Below, in pieces: positions 1 through 5,641 of a DNA stretch of 5,641 nucleotides. The notes under the pieces were generated by a model. The model searched no databases and had not been told where the DNA came from. It saw only the letters and a program-made list of their open reading frames with translations. Each line of letters starts with the position of its first letter. Within the stretch, counting starts at the first letter, position 1. Origin of the DNA: Candidatus Latescibacterota bacterium (GTDB lineage: Bacteria > Latescibacterota > UBA2968 > UBA8231); assembly GCA_003529325.1 (NCBI GenBank), contig DPVW01000318.1, positions 1 to 5,641 of the forward strand, in the 5' to 3' direction. The position numbers and the translations under genes were made by a program.

Positions 1-1266
1 ACGATTCCCACACGCCGTACCCTGCACTCGGGGCGCCGGGCCTATCCATTCGGCAGCTACGATCCGGTATCGTGGGACAACGTCTACATCCCCGGCTGGC
101 AGCCCATGGCCCGCGACGAATCCACCGTGGCGGAGGCACTGGCCGCTTCGGGGTATCACACCGGTTTCGTCGCCGACGTCCCCCACTACTTCGTCCCCGA
201 CATGAATTTCACCCGCGGTTTTCACCAGTGGCGTTTCGTGCGTGGCCAGAGCGAGGACCGGCTCAACAGCCCCGCTGCCGCCGACGAAGCCCTCTTGTCC
301 CGTTATCGCGGCAATGAAAACAGGATCCGCAGTCACCTCGTCAATGTGCGCCCGCAACAGCCTGAGGAGGACTGGACGACGGCACGCACCTTTCGCCATG
401 CGGCACGGTTCGTCGAGGACAATGCCGGTCGCGCTGAGCCCTTCTATCTATACGTGGACAGCTTCACACCACACGAGACCTGGGAAGCGCCTCAACATCT
501 CTTCCGGCTCTACGGCGACGCCGACAAGCGCGAACCGATCTGTCTCAACGTGCCCTATGGCCCCGTCGCCGATCACCCTGAGTACAAGGAACGCCTGCCG
601 TCGATTCGTGCGGAGTACGCCGGTCTGGTGACACTCGTCGATCGCTGGTTTGGCCATCTGCTCGACACCATCGACCGCCTGCAGTTGACGCAGAACACGG
701 TCGTGCTATTTGTCGCCGATCACGGCACGAACTTCGGCGACAATGCGGACGGCGTCATGGGCAAACCCGCCAACTACATGTACCCAGGCACGATGTCGGT
801 GCCAATGTTGCTGCGTCTGCCGGGCGGGGCGGGCGCCGGCTCCGTGTCCGACGAGTTCGTCACCACCACCGACGTGCCGTCGACGGTATTGGCCGCCGCT
901 GGCACAGAGTCTGTCGGCCGTATTGACGGTCACAGTCTATTGCCATTGGCAACGGCTGGCGCCTTTGTCTCACGGGAGTATGTCACCTGTCGTTATGTCA
1001 ACTCCCTCTGGTATCGTGACGACAGTACCTGGTGCTTCGGTGACATCACCGGCACATCGGACCTGTCACTGGCGAACCCGCGGGTCTTTGACCTGAAAAC
1101 CGATCCCGAATGCACTACCAACATCGCCAGTCGCGCCGCTGATCGAATCGCTCTAGCTGTGGCGCGTCTGCGTGAGGATGCAGCGGGCCAACCGATCCAG
1201 GCCTTCCACAGACAGGATGCCACCGACGCCATCGGTCGGCCCGTGTTCGACACCGATCACCCGTGA
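1..1266 (+). CDS. Sulfatase / alkaline-phosphatase-superfamily hydrolase, 5'-truncated, Thr at nucleophile position
   Basis: The frame is open from base 1 and gives 421 visible residues; the first Met at base 106 is internal, because strongly family-like sequence precedes it. Visible codons 1-12 read TIPTRRTLHSGR, which aligns one-to-one with the sulfatase signature C/S-x-P-S-R-x-x-L-x-T-G-R. Further family landmarks are T-P-H158, the metal-binding A-D240-H241-G, G-K255, the T-T-D291-V-P segment, and a C-terminal V-F-D-L-K-T-D-P like the usual LYDLxxDPxE. About 50-70 N-terminal residues, including the first metal-binding Asp pair and any signal peptide, should lie left of the window. The fold assignment is secure but the substrate is not. 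Formylglycine sulfatases need Cys or Ser at the first motif position and this gene has Thr (codon ACG), so a phosphodiester, phosphonate or phosphomonoester hydrolase, or a divergent sulfatase, is possible. It is the first visible gene of an apparent three-gene operon. Confidence 0.9.
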   Translation, partial: TIPTRRTLHSGRRAYPFGSYDPVSWDNVYIPGWQPMARDESTVAEALAASGYHTGFVADVPHYFVPDMNFTRGFHQWRFVRGQSEDRLNSPAAADEALLSRYRGNENRIRSHLVNVRPQQPEEDWTTARTFRHAARFVEDNAGRAEPFYLYVDSFTPHETWEAPQHLFRLYGDADKREPICLNVPYGPVADHPEYKERLPSIRAEYAGLVTLVDRWFGHLLDTIDRLQLTQNTVVLFVADHGTNFGDNADGVMGKPANYMYPGTMSVPMLLRLPGGAGAGSVSDEFVTTTDVPSTVLAAAGTESVGRIDGHSLLPLATAGAFVSREYVTCRYVNSLWYRDDSTWCFGDITGTSDLSLANPRVFDLKTDPECTTNIASRAADRIALAVARLREDAAGQPIQAFHRQDATDAIGRPVFDTDHP

Positions 1267-1268
1267 GG
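1265..1268 (+). promoter_or_regulatory. Ribosome binding site (GAGG) for the FG-GAP gene
   Basis: GAGG overlaps the TGA stop of the upstream hydrolase and lies 11 nt before the GTG at 1280. It is the main reason for choosing that start. The spacing is slightly long, so the assignment is moderate. Ribosomes ending the upstream gene would finish directly on this site, which suggests coupled translation. Confidence 0.5.
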
Positions 1269-1279
1269 TTGATCGGCCC

Positions 1280-3553
1280 GTGACTCACTCTGTCGGTTTC
1301 ACGATCACTTCCGCACTGCCGACGGATCTGGGTCATATCCCGATCTCCGCCGAGATCGACTTCGGTGCCCTGCTGCGGGAAGGCGACGTTGATGACGACG
1401 CTCGTCTCGAGCCCAATTCGATTCGAGTCATCGATTGTGCGGACGGCTCCGTCCTGCCTTGTCACCTGGCACAGGAGTTCGCCCACGGAGATGCCGGTCG
1501 GGTGGAATTTCTCATCCGCGATCCGACCCACAGCCGCTTCGAGATTCTTTTCGCCTCGGTTGCCCTAGGTGAGACTCGAGCCCATCTGGCGCCCCAATGT
1601 CCCACACCGCTCATCGGCGTCGGCGACCTGCTGCGCTACAACGCCGCCGAAACACGCCCCCTGACGATGTTCTGCTTCCGCCTCGTTGACCTGGATGGGG
1701 ACGGACACGCGGACCTGGCCGGCACCTGGAACTACTACCACCGCCCGGGAGAAGCTCGCTCCGGCGTAGCCTGCTACCCCCGCCTCCCGCCGACCACGCA
1801 GCCACTGCTGTTCGGCGACCAGGTGCGATTGCGTTTCCGCGAGCCAGGCGCTGCCGAACTGCACGATTTTCCGGGGACCTATGTCGACGCGGACTTTGGT
1901 GATCTTACCGGCGACTGCCGGTGCGACCTGGTCTTTGCCGAGTGGAACACGGGGCGGGTCGAATTCTACCACAATACGGCCCAGACAGATGGCGGTGATT
2001 GGCCGATCTGGGAAAGGGGCCACTGCATCCCGGTGCCGGAGGAACGCATCCATGCCATGTCTCTCGTCGATCTCGACGGCGACGGCGTCCTCGACCTGGT
2101 CTTCAATGGCCGCTGGATCCGCAACACCAATCCAATAGGCTGGCCCTTCGAAACAGCTGATCCCATCGACCTTGGTGCCGGCGAGCGTGTCATCTGTGTT
2201 GACGTTGACGGCGACGGACAACTCGACCTGGTGAGTCTTGTCGAGCGCGAGTCCTCTATCACACAGCGCCCTGACAGCGACGACGCCTGGCCGGGCAATG
2301 ACGTATTCTGGCACGCGCGACTGCCAGGTGAATGGCCCGCTTTCGGTCCCGCCAGGCCAGTCACCGGCTTGCCACCATCCACGCATCGTATCGCCACGGC
2401 CCGTGATCGGGATCGGTTCGGACTTCTCGTGCAGCACAACATCTGGCAGGAGCTCTCGTTTTACGAGATTCACGCCCAGCCCGATGGCACAGCCACCGCC
2501 ACACGCTGGGCTCGCGCCGTGGCGGCAAATCCACCCATGACCTTGTCCGACCAGGGCTGGCCCTGCCCGTGCGACTGGGATGGCGATGGTGTCACCGATC
2601 TGCTCATCGGCGGCGGTTACGGCTGGCCCCGTATCGTGCGCAACAGGGGCACCAACGAACAACCCGCCTTCGCCGAACCGGAGCTGATTCTGTCCGAGGG
2701 CAAACCGATCCGTCTGTTGCGTGACGAGATTCTGCCGCCTACCCGTCACTGGCACAACATGGGTTATCCCTATCCGAGTTTCGTCGACTGGGATGGAGAC
2801 GGTCTGCCTGATCTGTTGTTACCGAATGAGACGAATCGCATCTACTGGTATCGCAACACCGGCACCCGGCAGAAGCCCGTCTTCGGACCACGCCAGCAAT
2901 TGCTTGTCGACGGCTATGAGGATAACCCGGATAAACGCGCCACGATTGGCGTGGCAGCACTCGACAAAGAGCTTGCCAACCATCCCTATCCCTTCGACGA
3001 GACCTCCCCCTTCTTCTGGCGCACCGGCGCCTGTTTCGCCGACTTCACCGGGGACGGTCGCGTCGATCTGGTGACCCTGGACGAGCACCGAAAGTTGACG
3101 CTGTTTCGCCAATCTGTCGATGAAGACGGGGCAGCCCGGCTGCGCAAGGACCGCCATCTGACTCTGGTTGACGGTCGGAAAATCGACGACAGCATCGTTG
3201 GCCGCGACAGACACTGGACCGAATCCTTCCGCGCCATCGACTGGAATGGGGACGGGCGTCTGGACCTGATCTATAACACCGCCGGTAGTGGTCACATCTA
3301 CCTGCTCGCCAATGTCGGCTCGGTGACGGACCCCGTCTTCGCTCTGCCACGAAAGTTCCTGCTATACGGCAAAACCTTTACTCCCTTCACCATCCATGGG
3401 CCGAATGCCTGGCCCTGCGACCTCAACGGCGACGGCCTGCCCGATCTGATCGGCTGCGTCGAGTGGTCGGTCTATCCCGTCTTCGCCCACGCCGCCCTCG
3501 AGATGGACCGCCATCCCGATTGGGAACTGGGCCCTGTCACCGGAGCCAAGTAA
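1280..3553 (+). CDS. FG-GAP/VCBS repeat protein with novel N-terminal domain, no visible signal peptide
   Basis: This 757-residue protein starts at GTG 1280, just after the upstream stop. In-frame starts further upstream (GTG 1172, ATG 1178) would add only a low-complexity Arg/Pro/Ser stretch that is the shadow of the upstream gene. Residues 1-~110 form a domain I do not recognise, with alternating polar/hydrophobic segments suggesting a beta-sandwich. From residue 137 there are nine calcium-loop motifs of the form D-x-[D/N/T]-G-D-G-x-x-D, beginning at residues 137, 208 (degenerate), 264, 308, 432, 503, 588, 654 and 714. Such loops are known from FG-GAP/VCBS beta-propellers, which usually bind calcium and mediate extracellular binding or adhesion. 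Between them, N-x-G-[T/S]-x-x-x-P-x-F strands recur at 455, 526 and 678. The start [11 protein letters not shown] has no hydrophobic core, so neither a Sec leader nor a lipobox is seen. No catalytic residues are recognisable; a glycan-binding or scaffold role is inference. Confidence 0.85.
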   Translation: MTHSVGFTITSALPTDLGHIPISAEIDFGALLREGDVDDDARLEPNSIRVIDCADGSVLPCHLAQEFAHGDAGRVEFLIRDPTHSRFEILFASVALGETRAHLAPQCPTPLIGVGDLLRYNAAETRPLTMFCFRLVDLDGDGHADLAGTWNYYHRPGEARSGVACYPRLPPTTQPLLFGDQVRLRFREPGAAELHDFPGTYVDADFGDLTGDCRCDLVFAEWNTGRVEFYHNTAQTDGGDWPIWERGHCIPVPEERIHAMSLVDLDGDGVLDLVFNGRWIRNTNPIGWPFETADPIDLGAGERVICVDVDGDGQLDLVSLVERESSITQRPDSDDAWPGNDVFWHARLPGEWPAFGPARPVTGLPPSTHRIATARDRDRFGLLVQHNIWQELSFYEIHAQPDGTATATRWARAVAANPPMTLSDQGWPCPCDWDGDGVTDLLIGGGYGWPRIVRNRGTNEQPAFAEPELILSEGKPIRLLRDEILPPTRHWHNMGYPYPSFVDWDGDGLPDLLLPNETNRIYWYRNTGTRQKPVFGPRQQLLVDGYEDNPDKRATIGVAALDKELANHPYPFDETSPFFWRTGACFADFTGDGRVDLVTLDEHRKLTLFRQSVDEDGAARLRKDRHLTLVDGRKIDDSIVGRDRHWTESFRAIDWNGDGRLDLIYNTAGSGHIYLLANVGSVTDPVFALPRKFLLYGKTFTPFTIHGPNAWPCDLNGDGLPDLIGCVEWSVYPVFAHAALEMDRHPDWELGPVTGAK
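1688..3445 (+). repeat. Nine tandem calcium-loop repeats (FG-GAP/VCBS type) at protein level
   Basis: The loops begin at bases 1688, 1901, 2069, 2201, 2573, 2786, 3041, 3239 and 3419. Seven have the full G-D-G core with D/N at the third position or close to it. The loop at 1901 is degenerate (D-L-T-G-D-C-R-C-D) and the one at 3041 has Thr at the third position (D-F-T-G-D-G-R-V-D). Spacings in residues are 71, 56, 44, 124, 71, 85, 66 and 60, consistent with one loop per propeller blade plus one gap of about twice the usual size. The repeats are diverged at DNA level, so they are old and not a recent tandem expansion. Confidence 0.85.
3542..3545 (+). promoter_or_regulatory. Ribosome binding site (GGAG) for the arabinofuranosidase gene
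   Basis: GGAG lies inside the last codons of the FG-GAP gene, 7 nt before the ATG at 3553. Good spacing, and the start of family-like sequence immediately after this ATG, fix the start here and not at the in-frame GTG at 3463. The site together with the TAATG overlap implies translational coupling. Confidence 0.7.
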
Positions 3554-5025
3554 TGAATCGGATTGTCATCACCACCGACGTCGACGCCGGGCGTATCTCA
3601 CGCCACATCTACGGCCATTTCGCCGAACACCTTGGTCGCTGCATCTACGACGGCCTGTGGGTCGGCGAGGACTCAAAGATCCCCAACGTTCGCGGCATCC
3701 GTAGCGACATCGTCGAGGCCCTGAAGAAGATCCGTATCCCCAACCTGCGCTGGCCGGGGGGCTGCTTTGCGGACGACTACAACTGGATGGACGGCATCGG
3801 CCCACGGGAGCAACGTCCGAAGCTCGTCAACCATCACTGGGGCCGCGTCGTCGAGGACAACGCCTTCGGCACCCACGAATTCATGGACCTCTGTGCCCAA
3901 CTGGAGACGGAACCGTACATCTGCGGCAACGTCGGCACGGGATCGGTGCGCCAGATGCAGCAGTGGGTGGAGTACATCACCTCTCCTGAGGGACCGATGG
4001 CAGATCAGCGTGCCGCCAATGGTCGCCCGGATCCATGGAAAGTGCGGATGTGGGGCGTGGGCAACGAGAACTGGGCCTGTGGCGGTTATATGCGCCCCGA
4101 ATACTACGCCGATCTGTTCCGCAATCACGTCGCCTTCCTGCGCAATCTGGGCGACAATCGACTGTACAAGATCGCCTGCGGCCCCTATGGTGAAGACCTT
4201 CACTGGACAGAGGTGCTCATGCGCGAGACCCAGCCACGCAAGCTGATGCACGCCCTGGCCATGCACTTCTACTGCGGCTCGGGTCGCGAAAAACAACTCG
4301 CCATAGAGGGCGGGGAAGATGACTGGTATTTCCTGCTGAATACGGCGAACCGTATGGATGCCCTGTTGAAGGCGCAGATCGCTGTCATGGACCGCTACGA
4401 TCCCGACGACCGTGTCGGTATGCTCGTCGATGAATGGGGGACCTGGCACCTCGTCGAGTCCGGCACGAACGAGGGTTTCCTCTATCAGCAGAACACGATG
4501 CGCGACGCTGTGGCAGCGTCCCTGACCCTCAACATCTTCAACCGCCATTGCCGGCGTGTGCACGGCACCAACATCGCCCAGACGGTGAATGTGCTGCAGG
4601 CGATGGTGCTCACCGAGGGTGACCACATGTTGCTGACACCGACATACCACGTCTTCGACATGTATAGCGCCCATCATGATGCGGTCTGTCTGCCATGCCA
4701 CGTCGATGCCGGCCAACTCGGTGCGGGGGACACGCAGGTACCAGGCTTGAGCGCCAGCGCCAGTCGCGCCGACGATGGCAGTGTGCATGTGACGATGACA
4801 AATCTGAGTGCTACGGATTCGTCGACGGTCGCCGTCTCCCTGCACGGCCTCGACACGCCGTCCCTGCAGGGACGCCTGCTCAGCGGCAGCGCGATGAACA
4901 GTCACAACAGCTTCGACGCCCCCACTACCGTCCGGCCCGTCGACTTCGATGACCTGACAGTCACCGCTCACGGCTTCGACGTGGAGTTACCGGCGCGCTC
5001 CGTCGTCGCTGTTACGGCGCGCTGA
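3553..5025 (+). CDS. Alpha-L-arabinofuranosidase, GH51 family (EC 3.2.1.55)
   Basis: This is a complete 490-residue protein, close to the usual ~500 of bacterial GH51 enzymes. GH51 enzymes remove terminal non-reducing alpha-L-arabinofuranosyl groups from arabinoxylan- or arabinan-derived oligosaccharides by a retaining mechanism. The order of family motifs is intact: I-Y-G-H-F-A-E25-H-L-G near the N-terminus; R66[12 protein letters not shown] followed by D-G-I-G-P; G-N-V-G-T-G-S; W-G-V-G-N171-E172-N with the acid/base Glu; H238-F-Y; V-D-E294-W-G-T-W with the nucleophile Glu; V-N-V-L-Q349; and [12 protein letters not shown]172 and E294 match the spacing of the characterised Geobacillus enzyme (E175/E294, from memory). 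After about residue 390 the chain forms the C-terminal beta-sandwich, ending in P-A-R-S-V-V-A-V. No signal peptide is present, as is usual for these cytoplasmic oligosaccharide-trimming enzymes. The start overlaps the upstream stop (TAATG), so it is co-translated with the FG-GAP gene. The exact glycan substrate cannot be told from sequence. Confidence 0.96.
   Translation: MNRIVITTDVDAGRISRHIYGHFAEHLGRCIYDGLWVGEDSKIPNVRGIRSDIVEALKKIRIPNLRWPGGCFADDYNWMDGIGPREQRPKLVNHHWGRVVEDNAFGTHEFMDLCAQLETEPYICGNVGTGSVRQMQQWVEYITSPEGPMADQRAANGRPDPWKVRMWGVGNENWACGGYMRPEYYADLFRNHVAFLRNLGDNRLYKIACGPYGEDLHWTEVLMRETQPRKLMHALAMHFYCGSGREKQLAIEGGEDDWYFLLNTANRMDALLKAQIAVMDRYDPDDRVGMLVDEWGTWHLVESGTNEGFLYQQNTMRDAVAASLTLNIFNRHCRRVHGTNIAQTVNVLQAMVLTEGDHMLLTPTYHVFDMYSAHHDAVCLPCHVDAGQLGAGDTQVPGLSASASRADDGSVHVTMTNLSATDSSTVAVSLHGLDTPSLQGRLLSGSAMNSHNSFDAPTTVRPVDFDDLTVTAHGFDVELPARSVVAVTAR
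5012..5025. other. 14-bp convergent 3' overlap between the arabinofuranosidase gene and trmO
   Basis: The arabinofuranosidase gene ends with TGA at 5023-5025 on the plus strand, and trmO ends with TAA at 5014-5012 on the minus strand. The last four codons of each gene share the same bases. There is no intergenic room for a hairpin-and-T-tract terminator, and none is visible close by within either gene. Confidence 0.9.
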
Positions 5026-5641
5026 ACTGCTGGACAAATGCACGGTGCAGCTCCTTGTCATCGTGCCGGTCGGCGCTGCCGGCAACCAGATCCTCGGTGC
5101 TGTACCCCGAGCGGATGCCGGTAACACGAACTGATCGCGCCTCGTCCATGACGACGTAATCGAGCCGCCATGTTCGATAGGCAATGACGAAGTCCCCTGG
5201 TGTCGGCTTGGCACTGATCCGCTTGCGTTCGGCATCCGTGGGATCCTGCATCAGTTGCACCCGGGCGAAGTTGTCGCAGTCCAGAGCACCGTGCTCGAAG
5301 ATCCACCTCGCCCGCGTCGCAGCGTCGTCGTCAAAACTCAGGCTGTAGTGCCGGACCGGCACATCTTCGAGCCAGCCAATGGCGGCGTCATCGAAGGCGT
5401 CGGCATACGGCAGATACGGCTTGATGTCGAGGACTGGCGTGGCATCGAGCAGATCGTGACCGGCCACACTCAGATTGAGACCGTCGATGCCGAGCAGACG
5501 AACGCAGGTGAGACCGATGCGATTGGGGCGGTGCGGAGAACGTGTGGCAAACAAACCCCGGCGCGACGCACCCTCGTGTGGTGGCTGCACGAGGGGATGC
5601 CAGCTTTCGTTCAGGTGCAGTTCGAAAATGACCCAGATGCG
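5012..5641 (-). CDS. trmO: tRNA (m6t6A37) methyltransferase TrmO (TsaA/YaeB-like), N-terminus outside window
   Basis: The minus-strand frame is open from the right edge and gives 209 residues ending at TAA (5014-5012). Family TrmO proteins are about 230-240 residues, so perhaps 25-30 N-terminal residues are missing. A GTG at 5590 is internal: the 17 residues before it ([10 protein letters not shown]...) fit the family. Conserved signatures are [16 protein letters not shown] (about 5557-5510), the SAM/tRNA-binding segment, and [10 protein letters not shown] (5428-5399). Both belong to the TsaA-like beta-barrel. The tail with W-R-L-D-Y-V-V and I-R-S-G-Y matches the TrmO C-terminal domain. TrmO N6-methylates t6A37 in tRNA-Thr using SAM, fine-tuning decoding. 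It is a housekeeping gene unrelated to the neighbouring glycan genes and transcribed towards them. Confidence 0.93.
   Translation of the reverse strand, partial: RIWVIFELHLNESWHPLVQPPHEGASRRGLFATRSPHRPNRIGLTCVRLLGIDGLNLSVAGHDLLDATPVLDIKPYLPYADAFDDAAIGWLEDVPVRHYSLSFDDDAATRARWIFEHGALDCDNFARVQLMQDPTDAERKRISAKPTPGDFVIAYRTWRLDYVVMDEARSVRVTGIRSGYSTEDLVAGSADRHDDKELHRAFVQQFSAP

Noticed and set aside
1172..1279. Upstream starts (GTG 1172, ATG 1178) for the FG-GAP gene
   Set aside because: They would overlap the hydrolase gene by about 90 bases, and the added residues are a low-complexity Arg/Pro/Ser shadow without a signal-peptide shape. GTG 1280 has a GAGG site and lies just past the stop.
1565..2755. 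396-codon open frame on the minus strand inside the FG-GAP gene
   Set aside because: The product has no recognisable motif and mirrors the plus-strand repeats; long antisense frames are expected opposite GC-rich coding sequence. The plus-strand frame has clear family repeats.
3463..3552. In-frame GTG start at 3463 for the arabinofuranosidase
   Set aside because: The 30 extra residues are Arg/Pro-rich and overlap the FG-GAP gene. Family-like sequence begins at ATG 3553, which has GGAG at 7 nt.
4860..4873. Perfect 14-bp palindrome (GTCCCTGCAGGGAC) near the 3' end of the arabinofuranosidase gene
   Set aside because: It is inside coding sequence, has no loop or T-tract as a terminator would, and is about 150 bases before the stop. 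One such short palindrome is plausible by chance in GC-rich DNA.
3673..4971. 432-codon open frame on the minus strand inside the arabinofuranosidase gene
   Set aside because: It lies fully antisense to a strongly conserved GH51 gene and its translation shows no domain pattern; it is a codon-bias artefact.
5058..5306. Additional minus-strand open frame inside trmO
   Set aside because: It is an Arg/Gly/Cys-rich alternative-frame translation of the TrmO C-terminal region with no family features.

Overview
The window is GC-rich (roughly 60% or more by eye) and almost completely coding. It reads as a carbohydrate-catabolism cluster followed by a convergent housekeeping gene. The mix of a sulfatase-superfamily hydrolase, a large FG-GAP/VCBS protein and a GH51 arabinofuranosidase is typical of polysaccharide-degrading bacteria such as Planctomycetota, Lentisphaerota/Verrucomicrobiota, Latescibacterota or Poribacteria-like lineages. 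This placement is inferred from gene content only; there is no rRNA or other taxonomic marker here.

Layout: (1) positions 1-1266, plus strand, a sulfatase / alkaline-phosphatase-superfamily hydrolase whose N-terminus lies outside the window. The first visible codon falls exactly on the catalytic nucleophile position and encodes Thr, not the Cys or Ser that formylglycine sulfatases need. (2) Positions 1280-3553, plus strand, a 757-residue protein with nine D-x-D-G-D-G-x-x-D type calcium-binding loops (FG-GAP/VCBS propeller-like) and an N-terminal domain I do not recognise; it has no visible signal peptide. (3) Positions 3553-5025, plus strand, a complete GH51 alpha-L-arabinofuranosidase with both catalytic glutamates. 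(4) Positions 5012-5641, minus strand, the C-terminal ~209 residues of a TrmO (TsaA/YaeB-like) tRNA m6t6A37 methyltransferase, running off the right edge.

Genes 1-3 are spaced like one operon (13 nt gap, then a 1-nt TAATG stop/start overlap), which suggests co-expression of a superfamily hydrolase, a propeller protein and an arabinofuranosidase, perhaps for a substituted arabinose-containing glycan. trmO converges on the operon and its 3' end overlaps the arabinofuranosidase gene by 14 bp, so there is no intergenic space for a terminator. There is no RNA gene, mobile element, CRISPR array or gene-free stretch over 300 bases. I see no clear new multi-gene system; the most unusual points are the altered active site of the sulfatase homologue and the leaderless FG-GAP protein placed between two enzymes.
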